A stretch of DNA of 64,000 nucleotides from Dyadobacter sp. 3J3 (lineage in GTDB: Bacteria > Bacteroidota > Bacteroidia > Cytophagales > Spirosomataceae): positions 496,001 to 560,000 of the forward strand of contig NZ_VTOL01000002.1 of the NCBI RefSeq assembly GCF_009801115.1, read 5' to 3'. Below are positions 1-8,829 of this stretch, piece after piece (positions within the stretch are counted from its first letter, which is position 1; each line of letters begins with the position of its first letter). The notes under the pieces were generated by a model. It searched no databases, was not told where the DNA came from, and saw only the letters and a program-made list of their open reading frames with translations. Made by a program: the position numbers and the translations under genes.

Positions 1-525
1 CATGTTGACAACTGGCGCTGGCAGGGTGTTCCTTTTTACGTTCGTACCGGAAAAAGATTGCATCAGTCTGCTTCTGTTATTACGATTCAGTTTAAGGACG
101 TTCCTCACATGGTTTTCCCAAAAGAGGCGAACGAAAGCTGGCAGCAAAACCGCCTCATTATCAGCATTCAGCCTGAAATGAGCATTCGTTTACAAGTTCA
201 GGCAAAACGTCCGGGGTTGGATATGTACCTGAATGCCGTTGATATGGTTTTTGATTATAAGGGAACGTACACAACAGAAGCACCGGAAGCTTACGAAACT
301 TTGCTTTTGGATACTATGCTGGGTGACCAGACACTGTTCATGCGCGGTGACCAGGTAGAGACAGCCTGGGAACTGATCATGCCAATTTTGAATGCCTGGC
401 AAGGAAGAAAAAGTCTTAATTTTCCTAATTATTCAGCTGATTCATGGGGACCTGAAATCGCGGAAGCACTTATCGCAAGAGATGGATTCCACTGGTTTAC
501 ATTACCTATCAAAAGCAAAAAATAA
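1..525 (+). CDS. zwf: Glucose-6-phosphate 1-dehydrogenase, C-terminal part (5' end outside window)
   Basis: This cytoplasmic enzyme oxidises glucose-6-phosphate to 6-phosphogluconolactone with NADP+, the first step of the oxidative pentose phosphate pathway. The reading frame is already open at base 1. It begins with the family's conserved NWRWQGVPFYVRTGKRL segment, which normally lies about two thirds of the way along a roughly 490-500 residue protein. The remaining 174 residues cover the C-terminal half of the beta+alpha domain, including a DNAVDMVFDYK-like stretch and the DQTLFMRGDQVE segment typical of G6PD. The gene ends normally and is followed by a strong hairpin terminator. The missing N-terminus (Rossmann domain and catalytic His) is only outside the window; there is no sign of damage. 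The family call is secure. Confidence 0.95.
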   Translation, partial: HVDNWRWQGVPFYVRTGKRLHQSASVITIQFKDVPHMVFPKEANESWQQNRLIISIQPEMSIRLQVQAKRPGLDMYLNAVDMVFDYKGTYTTEAPEAYETLLLDTMLGDQTLFMRGDQVETAWELIMPILNAWQGRKSLNFPNYSADSWGPEIAEALIARDGFHWFTLPIKSKK

Positions 526-546
526 GAGAATTTCGCATTGAAATTA

Positions 547-585
547 AATAGGGGAAAGCTGAAATCAGCTCTCCCCTATTTTTAT
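547..585 (+). terminator. Hairpin terminator after zwf
   Basis: Two 14-base arms (547-560 and 567-580) pair with one mismatch around a short loop and are followed by a run of T. The site lies 22 bases after the zwf stop codon. It may also serve the convergent HD-domain gene on the minus strand. Confidence 0.85.
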
Positions 586-615
586 ATTGATTGAAAAGAA
601 AATAACATAAATCAC

Positions 616-1257
616 TTATTCAGCGCATCTGTTTTGATGATGAGAAATTGCTATCCTGCCCCTCGATTCTTTTCGTTTTAATCTTTCGAGATTTTTCTTT
701 TTCCCAAATTCAAGCAGCTTTTGCCCGTAATCTGTTTTAAAGAAATGTGATTCCAAAAGACAAATTGTGGCTTTTCTCCAATGACTGCTATCAATTTTAC
801 ATCCTGTTTTCCTTTCAACTTCTTCATGCATAAGCATATCACGGGCCGAAAATTGTTCAGTCCCGAAATGATAAAGATCCGCATCACACATGATCTGCTG
901 CAACAGATTTTCTGGTTTCTGAGGCATTACAGTTGCCATAATACATTTTTTCACTTCCAGAATTAGCGATTCTTCAACTCCCATTTTTAAAAGAAAACTG
1001 CCTGCCAAATCTGCTCCTCGCTGCTCATGCCCACACGGTTCGCCGGTATAATAACCCGTATCATGAAACCAGGATGCGGCTGTAAGAATAAACGTTTCTT
1101 GATCGTCAAGTCCGTAGTGACGGGCCATTTTTGTAGCATGCATCACCACATCCCTCGTATGAGCAAAGTTGTGGAATGTAAGGGTTGTATCCTCTTTTGC
1201 ACCAAAAAAATGCCCGATATAATGCTGAACATTTTCAAGAATTTCCGAATACCTCAT
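616..1257 (-). CDS. Stand-alone HD-domain phosphohydrolase, related to the N-terminal half of Pycsar-type effectors
   Basis: A 213-residue soluble protein with an HD-superfamily metal phosphohydrolase domain. Visible metal-ligand motifs are FHNFAH (residues 28-33), FHDTGY (His65-Asp66) and MCDADLYH (Asp125/Asp127). There is no signal peptide or membrane helix. From memory, the segment from FHNFAH to ESHFFKTDYGQKLL closely matches the N-terminal HD half of roughly 400-residue Bacteroidota proteins annotated as Pycsar system effectors (DUF5706), which continue into a two-helix membrane domain. Here the protein stops just after the charged linker (NLERLKRKE) and fewer than 100 bases remain before zwf, so the membrane half is absent. 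No cyclase gene is adjacent. It may be a natural HD-only phosphodiesterase or a truncated effector. The HD fold is confident; the substrate is unknown. Confidence 0.8.
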   Translation of the reverse strand: MRYSEILENVQHYIGHFFGAKEDTTLTFHNFAHTRDVVMHATKMARHYGLDDQETFILTAASWFHDTGYYTGEPCGHEQRGADLAGSFLLKMGVEESLILEVKKCIMATVMPQKPENLLQQIMCDADLYHFGTEQFSARDMLMHEEVERKTGCKIDSSHWRKATICLLESHFFKTDYGQKLLEFGKKKNLERLKRKESRGRIAISHHQNRCAE

Positions 1258-1514
1258 ATGCTGGAAATAAAAATTGTCACTTTAATCAATTTTGGATGCT
1301 TGATAAATTCTTTCTAACTACAAAACCCGTTCCAAATTACTGATGAATTTCGAATTCATTTGGCATTTACAGATAGAAAACGGACTTTGCGAAAAAAAAT
1401 TTTGAATATTTCCATTTACGGGGTAAAACATTGAAAAATCCTTAAAACACCATAAGAACAATACCACAATCCCTTTTCATCTTATAACATTGAAACAGAA
1501 AAGATTGCATTAAA

Positions 1515-1955
1515 TTAATCTTCTTTCTTTTTACTAATAACTTTTCCTGTTTTGTCAAAAGTTAAATGCATTTCCGATCCTGCGGTTTTCAATTCAACTT
1601 TATACGTTACCACACCTGCATTATCAGTTTTTTTCGGATCATGTATGGTATAACCTTTGTAATCTTTTGTAATCGCAGCGGTCACTTCTTTTGGCAATTG
1701 ATCTGCCTTAATTTCCTGTTTATGTTTTACAACTTTCCCGGTTTTATCCAGCCAAAGTTCGTGATCATCTTTTACGATTTTGAATTCCACTTTGTACATT
1801 CCTGCTTTTTGCTTCCATTCCACTTTTTCGGCTTTGGCATATTGCTGTTTAAATGTATTCAGCACCACCGACGGCACGTCTGTCTCCTTCATATCCTGGC
1901 CAAAACTGGTTGCGGCATAAAACATAATGCACGCTACAAAAATTAACTTTTTCAT
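1515..1955 (-). CDS. Secreted PepSY-like domain protein
   Basis: A 146-residue protein with a clean signal peptide (MKKLIFVACIMFYAATSFGQ). The mature part holds two similar repeats of about 55 residues, each ending in a strand pattern such as ELWLDKTGKVV or HLTFDKTGKVI. This is the pattern of the PepSY_like (PF11396) family, abundant in Bacteroidota as small periplasmic proteins. The function is not established; inhibition of proteases or binding of metal or peptide has been proposed for PepSY-type folds. It is Lys-rich and monocistronic. The 593 bases between its start and the divergent metal-efflux operon could hold promoters for both, but joint regulation is only inference. Confidence 0.75.
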   Translation of the reverse strand: MKKLIFVACIMFYAATSFGQDMKETDVPSVVLNTFKQQYAKAEKVEWKQKAGMYKVEFKIVKDDHELWLDKTGKVVKHKQEIKADQLPKEVTAAITKDYKGYTIHDPKKTDNAGVVTYKVELKTAGSEMHLTFDKTGKVISKKKED

Positions 1956-2548
1956 ATTATTTACAATTTAGTTTATATTTTAAGCCGACCACAATGCTCA
2001 CACCATAATTAATTAAATTTAATAGAATTTGAGTCAACATTCCTAGCGCAACATTTGGAGTTAATGTCAATTTAAGTTTCGGCATTATTTAACTGTTTTA
2101 GCTTATCAGTCAAAATAGGAATAAAATTAAAAGATTGCACGAAAAATACCTCGGTTTAATAAAGCATTTTTACCAGCATGATATATTTACAATATTTTAT
2201 TATGAGTTCAATTCCATCATTTGACAAATTTTAAAAATCAAACTGCGAAGAAACGGTAATCTGGCTTTATGAATTAAATATGATTCTATATAGTTTATAA
2301 ATAAATTCTTCCAGTATTTTCTAATTTAACATCGATAGAAAGCCGGCTATTGGACCTCAGTCATAGATTTTATTAAACCCAGGGAAAATTAGAGTAAATC
2401 ACAACTACATCAAAACCTATTTGTTTGACAATTGTTGGAAAGAGATTCATAAAAGAAGCTGTTCTGTCGGATGGTCAAATAAATAAAGTTAACTTATAGT
2501 TTTAAATAATTTTCTATTTTAGGTTCAGATTAACTATCTCACCTTACT
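1956..2548. other. Gene-free AT-rich intergenic region between divergent genes
   Basis: No convincing reading frame, RNA gene or strong hairpin was found. The stretch lies between the divergent starts of the PepSY-like gene and the TolC-like gene, so it should contain the promoter of the metal-efflux operon. No metal-regulator gene adjoins it and I could not identify a clear operator. Confidence 0.5.
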
Positions 2549-3820
2549 ATGAAGCATACATTACTATTATTAGGTATAAACCTGATTTCCATCCTTCCCA
2601 GTCGCGGACAGGATACATTAAAGCTTACACTGGAACAGGCGCAGGAACAATTTGTTCAAAAAAACTTTGCGCTGATTGCCCAAAAATTCAATGTTAACAT
2701 TGCGGAAGCCGGTGTTGAACAAGCTAAATTGTGGTACAATCCCAACCTTTTTGTCGAGACAAATCTTTACAACGGGTACACACACAAATTTTTACCATAT
2801 GGTAAACAGGAAGATTTGATTAACCCAACAGGAGGCGTCATAAATTTGCAACTTCAACAGGTTTTAAGTTTGACTGGCAGTCGAAGCAAACTAGTTAAAC
2901 TGGCACAGTCCAATGTTGCTTTACAGCAGTCTGCTTTTCAGGATGTGATGCGTAATGCACGCTACACATTGTCTCAAACCTTTGGCAATCTTGTCAATGA
3001 GCAAGCCAAACTCCGAATGCTTAATGAAGAACGTACGCGTCTGGAAAATCTTCTGGAAGCTTTTCGGGCGCAGCTCAAACTTGGGATTATTGCACCTTTT
3101 GAAGTGACCCGACTAGAACTTGAACAAAAGAATTTTGAGAGGGATCTTGCCAATTTAAACGTTCAAATCTCTCAGGACGAATCGGTCATGCGGGTTTTAT
3201 TGTCCGAAAGCGGAACGGTGTATATTGTGCCTGCAACTTCACCAACATCCAATAATGTGACACCTGCTCTTACGCAGCTTCTTGATCTTGCTTATGCCAA
3301 CAGGCCTGATTTACAAGCTTCTCAGTTACAAATTCAATACAATCAGAATAATCTCACTTATCAGCGGTCGCTGGCAACTCCAAATCTGACCATTGGAGCA
3401 GATTACCAGCGCGTTGGTTCTGCATTTCCGCATTATGTGGGTATTCAGGCGCTTATTGATTTGCCGGTCAGAAATAAAAATCAGGGCAATATTCAAAGTG
3501 CGAAGGTTGGTATTGATCAATCAAAAACTACATCAGACCTAACGCATTTGCAGGTAGAACAGGATGTTGTCGCAGCGTCACAGCAATATCAGCAGGCACT
3601 AATCCAGCAACAGAGGGTTTCGCAGGCTTACCTGCAAAGCATAGAAGAAATTTCTAAAAATGCGACCGAAGATTATGCAAAAAGGATCATTGATCTGGTC
3701 AGTTATATAGATAAAATCAGGGCGTACAGAGATGCACAGGTTAATCTGATTGATCTTCAAAATGATCTGTTTCAGGCACAGCAGCTACTCAATTTTGTCA
3801 CCAATACAAAAACCTTTTAA
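2549..3820 (+). CDS. TolC-family outer membrane factor of a heavy-metal RND efflux system (CzcC/CusC-like)
   Basis: Outer-membrane channel subunit of a tripartite efflux pump. The 423-residue protein has a signal peptide (cut near GQDTLKL) and two long outer-membrane-efflux repeats. They show the coiled-coil pattern of TolC proteins, for example LRMLNEERTRLENLLEAF and, near the C-terminus, the repeated Gln-rich helices. Unlike CusC it has no lipobox cysteine at the signal-peptide end. It is the first gene of an operon, 11 bases before the adaptor gene, followed 4 bases later by the pump. Length and order match the Bacteroidota CzcCBA arrangement. The role is secure at family level; the metal specificity is inferred from the pump. 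Confidence 0.9.
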   Translation: MKHTLLLLGINLISILPSRGQDTLKLTLEQAQEQFVQKNFALIAQKFNVNIAEAGVEQAKLWYNPNLFVETNLYNGYTHKFLPYGKQEDLINPTGGVINLQLQQVLSLTGSRSKLVKLAQSNVALQQSAFQDVMRNARYTLSQTFGNLVNEQAKLRMLNEERTRLENLLEAFRAQLKLGIIAPFEVTRLELEQKNFERDLANLNVQISQDESVMRVLLSESGTVYIVPATSPTSNNVTPALTQLLDLAYANRPDLQASQLQIQYNQNNLTYQRSLATPNLTIGADYQRVGSAFPHYVGIQALIDLPVRNKNQGNIQSAKVGIDQSKTTSDLTHLQVEQDVVAASQQYQQALIQQQRVSQAYLQSIEEISKNATEDYAKRIIDLVSYIDKIRAYRDAQVNLIDLQNDLFQAQQLLNFVTNTKTF

Positions 3821-3831
3821 AACCTCACCTC

Positions 3832-4911
3832 ATGAAATTATTTATAGGATTCGTCCCACTGGCTTTTTTATGGCTGGCATCCTGCAACCGTTCTGAAAAA
3901 CCGAAGGAAGCAGAAACCAAAGATACAGGCTCAACATTCAGAACTGATACCGTACAATTAAGAAATTTTGAAGAGGAACTTCAATTTACAGGACAGGTTT
4001 CCTTTGACCAGAAAAAAGTGGATAAAGTATTTCCAATCGTTAGCGGAAATGTGCTGGAAGTAAAAGCTGATCTTGGGGCTTATGTCAAAAAAGGACAGGT
4101 TTTGGCCACACTTCAAAGCGGTGATATAAGTGATTTCTTGAAAGATCAGAATACCGCCAAAGCCAATTTTGATATTGCAAAACGAAATGCAGATAACGTA
4201 GAACAACTTTATAAAACCAAGTTTTCATCTGAGAATGATCTCGTAAACGCCAGGAAACAACTGGAAATTGCCAGCTCCGAATTAGAGCGTTCCAATCAGG
4301 TATTAAAACTTTATGGAGGAACCGGTTCAGGAAAACAGCCGATTTTCACAGTTAAAGCACCAGAAAATGGCTATGTGGTTGAAAAAAATGTCAATGCAGA
4401 TATGCAGATCCGTTCAGACAATTCGGATGCGCTATTTACAATATCTGATTTGACGGACGTTTGGGTTTTGGTTAACATTTACGAGCCGGATATTCAGGCT
4501 GTAAAACAAGGTGCGCAGGTTAATATTACTACCCTTGCCTATCCTGATAAAGTTTTCACCGGGTCGATATCCAACATCAGTCAGGTTATTGATAATGATA
4601 GTAAAGTTTTGCAGGCAAGAGTTGTTTTGCCAAATCCGGGTGGCTTGTTGAAACCAGATATGTTTTGTAATGTCAAATTACACATTGAAAAGCCGGAAAA
4701 ATTACTTGCAGTAAATCCAATTTCCGTCATTTTCAGTAAGGATAGTTATTTTGTGATTAAAGAAGTGAAAGCCGGTGAATACAAAACGGTCCCGGTTGAA
4801 ATTCTGAAAAACACTTCAAAATTCATGTATGTAAAAGGCGCTTTGCAGCACGGAGACAAAGTAGTTACGGAAGGAGCATTAATGTTATTCAGCGAATTAA
4901 CCAATAATTGA
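3832..4911 (+). CDS. Periplasmic adaptor (membrane fusion) lipoprotein, CzcB/CusB-like
   Basis: Adaptor joining the inner-membrane RND pump to the outer-membrane channel. The 359-residue protein starts with a lipoprotein signal ending in the lipobox LASC (Cys18), so it is probably lipid-anchored. It contains a barrel-sandwich hybrid (VSGNVLEVKADLGAYVKKGQ, mirrored by VKAPENGYVVEKNV), a short alpha-hairpin between the two halves, and a beta-barrel domain (ISDLTDVWVLVNIYEPD), in the usual family order. No N-terminal His/Met-rich metal-binding extension is seen. It sits in an operon between the TolC-like gene and the RND pump with intervals of 11 and 4 bases. Confidence 0.9.
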   Translation: MKLFIGFVPLAFLWLASCNRSEKPKEAETKDTGSTFRTDTVQLRNFEEELQFTGQVSFDQKKVDKVFPIVSGNVLEVKADLGAYVKKGQVLATLQSGDISDFLKDQNTAKANFDIAKRNADNVEQLYKTKFSSENDLVNARKQLEIASSELERSNQVLKLYGGTGSGKQPIFTVKAPENGYVVEKNVNADMQIRSDNSDALFTISDLTDVWVLVNIYEPDIQAVKQGAQVNITTLAYPDKVFTGSISNISQVIDNDSKVLQARVVLPNPGGLLKPDMFCNVKLHIEKPEKLLAVNPISVIFSKDSYFVIKEVKAGEYKTVPVEILKNTSKFMYVKGALQHGDKVVTEGALMLFSELTNN

Positions 4912-4915
4912 TTCT

Positions 4916-7900
4916 ATGGATAAGCTCATAAAAAGTATAATCGGATTCTCGCTCAAAAATAAGGCGATTATCTTTTTCATAACGCTGCTCGTGGTTGTAG
5001 CCGGAGCGGTGAGTTTTTATTTCACACCGGTTGAAGCTTATCCGGATGTGACCAACACGGAAGTTGTGATCATTACGCAGTGGCCGGGACGAAGTGCCGA
5101 AGAAGTTGAACGTTTTATTTCCGTTCCAATCGAAACAGAGATGAATTCTATCAGCCATAAGTCCGCGCTTCGATCGATTAATTTATTTGGTTTATCCTTC
5201 ATTAAAATTGTTTTTGAAGATGGAATTGATGGATTCAATGCCCGAATGGAAGCTTCGCAAAAGCTGGCTAACGTAAATCTTCCAGACGGTGTTGATGCAG
5301 AAATTCAACCGCCCGCAGGACCAACCGGCGAAATTTACCGCTACACGCTGGAATCGGAAACGAAAACAAATACCGAATTAAAAACGATTCAGGACTGGGT
5401 AGTAGAAAAAAGTTTGAAAGCAGTTTCCGGTATTGCCGATGTGGTAAGTTTTGGCGGACATATTAAAACGTTTGAGGTCAGTGTAAATCCTAACCTTCTC
5501 GCCAAATACAATCTGACTGCGCTTGATATTTACAGCGCTTTGCAAAGAGCCAATGTGAATGTCGGTGGTGATGTTCTGCGTCAGGGTCAGCAGGCATTTG
5601 TAGTTCGCGGAATCGGCATTGTAACCAGTGTTTCAGATATTGAAAAAATCATCGTCAAAAATCTTAACGGAGTTCCGGTGCGAATGACCAACATTGGTAC
5701 CGTTCATGAATCTGCTTTACCGCAGTTGGGGATTGTTGGCCGGGATAGTCACGACGATGCTGTTGAGGGAATTGTATTGATGAGAAAAGGTGAAAATCCG
5801 GGCGAGGTTTTACCTGCCTTAAAAGCAAAAGTTGATTACCTGAATAGTATCGTTCTTCCTGCTGACGTAAAAATCAAAGTATTCTACGACCGCACCGAAC
5901 TGAATAGCCATACATTAAGAACTGTCGGAGAAAATGTGGCTATGGGCATTACGCTGGTTACAGTAATTCTTCTGATTTTCCTGGCTGACTGGCGCACAAC
6001 TGTGACCGTAGCATTGGTAATTCCATTGGCGCTGTTGTTCGCATTTATTTTGATGCGCGCAAAAGGAATGAGTGCAAACTTACTTTCCATAGGTGCAATC
6101 GATTTTGGGATTATTATTGACGGGGCTGTTGTAATGGTGGAAGGCCTCTTTGTGATGCTGGCCCATTGGGCCGAAACGGAAGGCATGGAGAAATTTAACA
6201 AACGCGCCAAACTCGGAAAAATCCTTAAAACGGCAGTGGAAATGGGAAAATCCATTTTTGTCTCCAAACTGATTATTATTACTGCACTCCTCCCAATTTT
6301 TTCATTCCAGAAAGTGGAAGGAAAGCTTTTCAGTCCACTGGCATTTACCATGGGTTTTGCGCTTTTAGGAGCACTTTTACTGGCGCTTACTTTTGTACCG
6401 GTGATGAGCAGCATTTTATTAAATAAAAACGTCCGTGAACGTCACAATCCGATTATTGAATGGTTGAATAGAAATTACTCCCCGTTATTGAATCACGTGA
6501 TGCTTCATCCTAAAAGAGCGGTAATTACAGCGGTTGCAGCGCTTTCTATCGCTATATTTTCTTTCCGTTGGGTGGGTTCAGAATTTCTTCCTCATTTGAA
6601 TGAAGGTTCCATTTACGTACGTGCGAGTATGCCACTTTCTGTAAGTCTGGAAGATAGTTACCATTACACCCGAAAATTTCGTCAGATTTTTGAACAATTT
6701 CCAGAAGTAAGAGGTGTCATTTCTCAAACAGGAAGACCAAATGATGGAACGGATGCGACAGGTTTTTTCAACCAGGAATTTTTTGTTGATTTATTTCCAA
6801 AAGAGGAATGGAAACGGGATATTTCCAAAGAAGAACTTATAGGCCAGATGCAGGCAAAACTGGCTATTTACAAAGGAATTGATTTTGGATTTTCTCAACC
6901 TATTTCTGATAACGTCGAAGAAGCGGTTTCGGGTGTTAAGGGTTCTATTGCCGTCAAAATTACCGGAAACGATTTAAATCTGCTTGATAAAAAATCCGAT
7001 GAAGTATTTGCTCAACTTAAAACTGTGACAGGAATTGAAGATCTGGGAATATTCCGGAATCTGGGTCAGCCGGAACTTCGGATTACTTTGAATCCCGATA
7101 AAATGGCGCAGTATGGAGTGGATGCAGCAGACGCCAATGCTGTAATTGAAATGGCCATTGGTGGTAAAGCAGTCAGCCAGGTTTATGAAGGCGAACGAAA
7201 ATTTGATTTGCGTTTAAGATACGATCTTCCCTATCGCTCCTCGCTTGATCAAATTGGAAATTTATTGGTACCGACATTAAATGGTGGAAAAATTCCGCTT
7301 AAAGAAATTTCTGCTATAAAAAATCAGGCTGGCCCTGCGTTTATTTACCGTGAAGACAACGCACGTTTTATTGCCGTGAAATTTTCAGTTCGTGGCCGGG
7401 ATCTTGGAAGTGCTGTGGATGAAGCGAGGCAAAAGGTTAAGGATCATGTCAAACTGGAAAAAGGCTACGAAATAAAATGGAACGGAGAGTTTGAAAATCA
7501 GGAACGTGCAGAAAAGCAATTAATGATTGTCGTTCCAATTAGTATTTTATTGATATTTTTTATACTTTTCGCATCATTCGGTAATTCATTGGATTCTGTG
7601 CTCGTATTATTAAATGTTCCTTTTGCGTTAATAGGCGGAATTGCAGCTTTACTAATAACAGGCGTCAATTTCAGTATTTCGGCAGGCGTTGGTTTTATTG
7701 CTTTATTTGGTGTGGCAACGCAGGATGGTGTAATCCTCGTAAATAAGTTTAGGCATAACTTACAAGCCGGAATGCCGTTGGTAGATGCGATAAAAGACGG
7801 AGCACGGTCACGATTGAGACCCGTAATTATGACTGCTTTGATGGCGTCACTTGGTCTTTTACCCGCCGCGCTAAGTACAGGAATTGGCTCAGAAACGCAA

Positions 7901-8026
7901 AAACCATTGGCCATAGTTGTTATTGGGGGACTGATCACAGCCACCCTATTATCACTATTGATTCTGCCAACTATTTATGAATATATTTATAGCAGCAGGG
8001 AAAAAAGAAAAAATCTTTTAAAATAA
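4916..8026 (+). CDS. CzcA-type heavy-metal efflux RND transporter
   Basis: Inner-membrane proton-driven pump exporting divalent metal ions. The 1,036-residue length and twelve-helix RND layout (helix 1 near residue 15, two large periplasmic loops, a second helix block from about residue 860) match the HME-RND family. The proton-relay helix reads AIDFGIIIDGAVVMVE near residues 396-411. As I recall the subfamilies, Asp, Asp and Glu in this pattern are typical of CzcA/CnrA (Zn, Co, Cd, Ni) pumps, whereas CusA-type copper/silver pumps have a different sequence with one Asp. Zn/Co/Cd/Ni export is therefore more likely than Cu/Ag, but this is inferred from one motif. It is the third gene of the operon. 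Confidence 0.92.
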   Translation: MDKLIKSIIGFSLKNKAIIFFITLLVVVAGAVSFYFTPVEAYPDVTNTEVVIITQWPGRSAEEVERFISVPIETEMNSISHKSALRSINLFGLSFIKIVFEDGIDGFNARMEASQKLANVNLPDGVDAEIQPPAGPTGEIYRYTLESETKTNTELKTIQDWVVEKSLKAVSGIADVVSFGGHIKTFEVSVNPNLLAKYNLTALDIYSALQRANVNVGGDVLRQGQQAFVVRGIGIVTSVSDIEKIIVKNLNGVPVRMTNIGTVHESALPQLGIVGRDSHDDAVEGIVLMRKGENPGEVLPALKAKVDYLNSIVLPADVKIKVFYDRTELNSHTLRTVGENVAMGITLVTVILLIFLADWRTTVTVALVIPLALLFAFILMRAKGMSANLLSIGAIDFGIIIDGAVVMVEGLFVMLAHWAETEGMEKFNKRAKLGKILKTAVEMGKSIFVSKLIIITALLPIFSFQKVEGKLFSPLAFTMGFALLGALLLALTFVPVMSSILLNKNVRERHNPIIEWLNRNYSPLLNHVMLHPKRAVITAVAALSIAIFSFRWVGSEFLPHLNEGSIYVRASMPLSVSLEDSYHYTRKFRQIFEQFPEVRGVISQTGRPNDGTDATGFFNQEFFVDLFPKEEWKRDISKEELIGQMQAKLAIYKGIDFGFSQPISDNVEEAVSGVKGSIAVKITGNDLNLLDKKSDEVFAQLKTVTGIEDLGIFRNLGQPELRITLNPDKMAQYGVDAADANAVIEMAIGGKAVSQVYEGERKFDLRLRYDLPYRSSLDQIGNLLVPTLNGGKIPLKEISAIKNQAGPAFIYREDNARFIAVKFSVRGRDLGSAVDEARQKVKDHVKLEKGYEIKWNGEFENQERAEKQLMIVVPISILLIFFILFASFGNSLDSVLVLLNVPFALIGGIAALLITGVNFSISAGVGFIALFGVATQDGVILVNKFRHNLQAGMPLVDAIKDGARSRLRPVIMTALMASLGLLPAALSTGIGSETQKPLAIVVIGGLITATLLSLLILPTIYEYIYSSREKRKNLLK

Positions 8027-8048
8027 TTAAATAGAGGAAGTATCAAGT

Positions 8049-8753
8049 ATGAAAATTAAAAGGTGCAAGGCTGGTTACCTTTTCGGATTTAAATCTGTAT
8101 GTCTGTGCTTTTTATTTGTTTTGATATCATGTACACTTCGTGCGGAGATAGATACTGATACTTCCTCTACTCCAAAGGTAGGATTGCTTTTTAACTTTGA
8201 CTCCCGCAATACCTATATTAAAAACAAACACGTCAATATCTGGGGCTTACGCGGGGGATTGAGCTTTGGAAAGAAATCACACCGTATTACTTTGGGATAC
8301 TACTGGATGGGTTATGATGCATCCAAATCCATTTTACGTTGGCATAAAATGCTGTCGCCAAGAATCAACATGTCTTCAATTACCCAGACTGATGTACAGT
8401 TTCTAAGTCTTGCCTATTGGTATCCAGTGTTAAAAACAAAAAAATGGACTTTGCTGGCTCCGGTAGAATTTGGTATCGGAAAACAGTCCTCACATTATAA
8501 AGACTTTTTTGAGGATATTTTGATGCGTAGAAAAGAGCGGTATTTTCAACCTTTTCAGATTGGTATTTATGCAGAGCACAAACTCACACCCTGGGCTGGC
8601 CTATACGTACAAACCGGTTACCGTAATGCTATAAAAAGTGGAAATATAGATCATCATTTCGGTGGCATGTATTACAGTTACGGATTGTCATTATATCCTG
8701 AAACAATTTTCAAAGATTTGAAAAACTGGCGTATGAAAAGAAGGAAAGTATAG
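8049..8753 (+). CDS. Small predicted outer-membrane beta-barrel protein, last gene of the metal-efflux operon
   Basis: I do not recognise a named family. The 234-residue protein has a long N-terminal signal (hydrophobic CLCFLFVLISC, cut near LRAEI). It then has alternating short strands rich in Tyr, Trp and Phe (YYWMGYD, LAYWYPVL, LYVQTGYR, YYSYGLSLYP), which suggests an 8- to 10-stranded outer-membrane barrel. A Cys lies just before the cleavage region, so lipidation is possible but not clearly patterned. It starts 22 bases after the RND pump and ends before a strong terminator, so it is probably co-transcribed with the pump. It could be an accessory envelope protein of the efflux system; this is inference from position. 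Confidence 0.65.
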   Translation: MKIKRCKAGYLFGFKSVCLCFLFVLISCTLRAEIDTDTSSTPKVGLLFNFDSRNTYIKNKHVNIWGLRGGLSFGKKSHRITLGYYWMGYDASKSILRWHKMLSPRINMSSITQTDVQFLSLAYWYPVLKTKKWTLLAPVEFGIGKQSSHYKDFFEDILMRRKERYFQPFQIGIYAEHKLTPWAGLYVQTGYRNAIKSGNIDHHFGGMYYSYGLSLYPETIFKDLKNWRMKRRKV

Positions 8754-8771
8754 TTACGTCGACATAACAAA

Positions 8772-8798
8772 AATAGGCAGCCGTGGTGGCTGCCTATT
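8772..8798. terminator. Bidirectional hairpin terminator
   Basis: A perfect 11-base inverted repeat (8772-8782 and 8788-8798) with a 5-base loop lies between two convergent genes. It has A-rich sequence on the left, so it suits termination of the minus-strand gene; its T-tract on the plus strand is short. Confidence 0.75.
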
Positions 8799-8829
8799 CT
8801 GCTTTCAAACTATATAAACACATCAACTA

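Noticed and set aside
5884..6414. A 176-codon minus-strand frame inside the RND pump gene.
   Set aside because: It is antisense to conserved pump sequence with intact motifs and is a reading-frame shadow.
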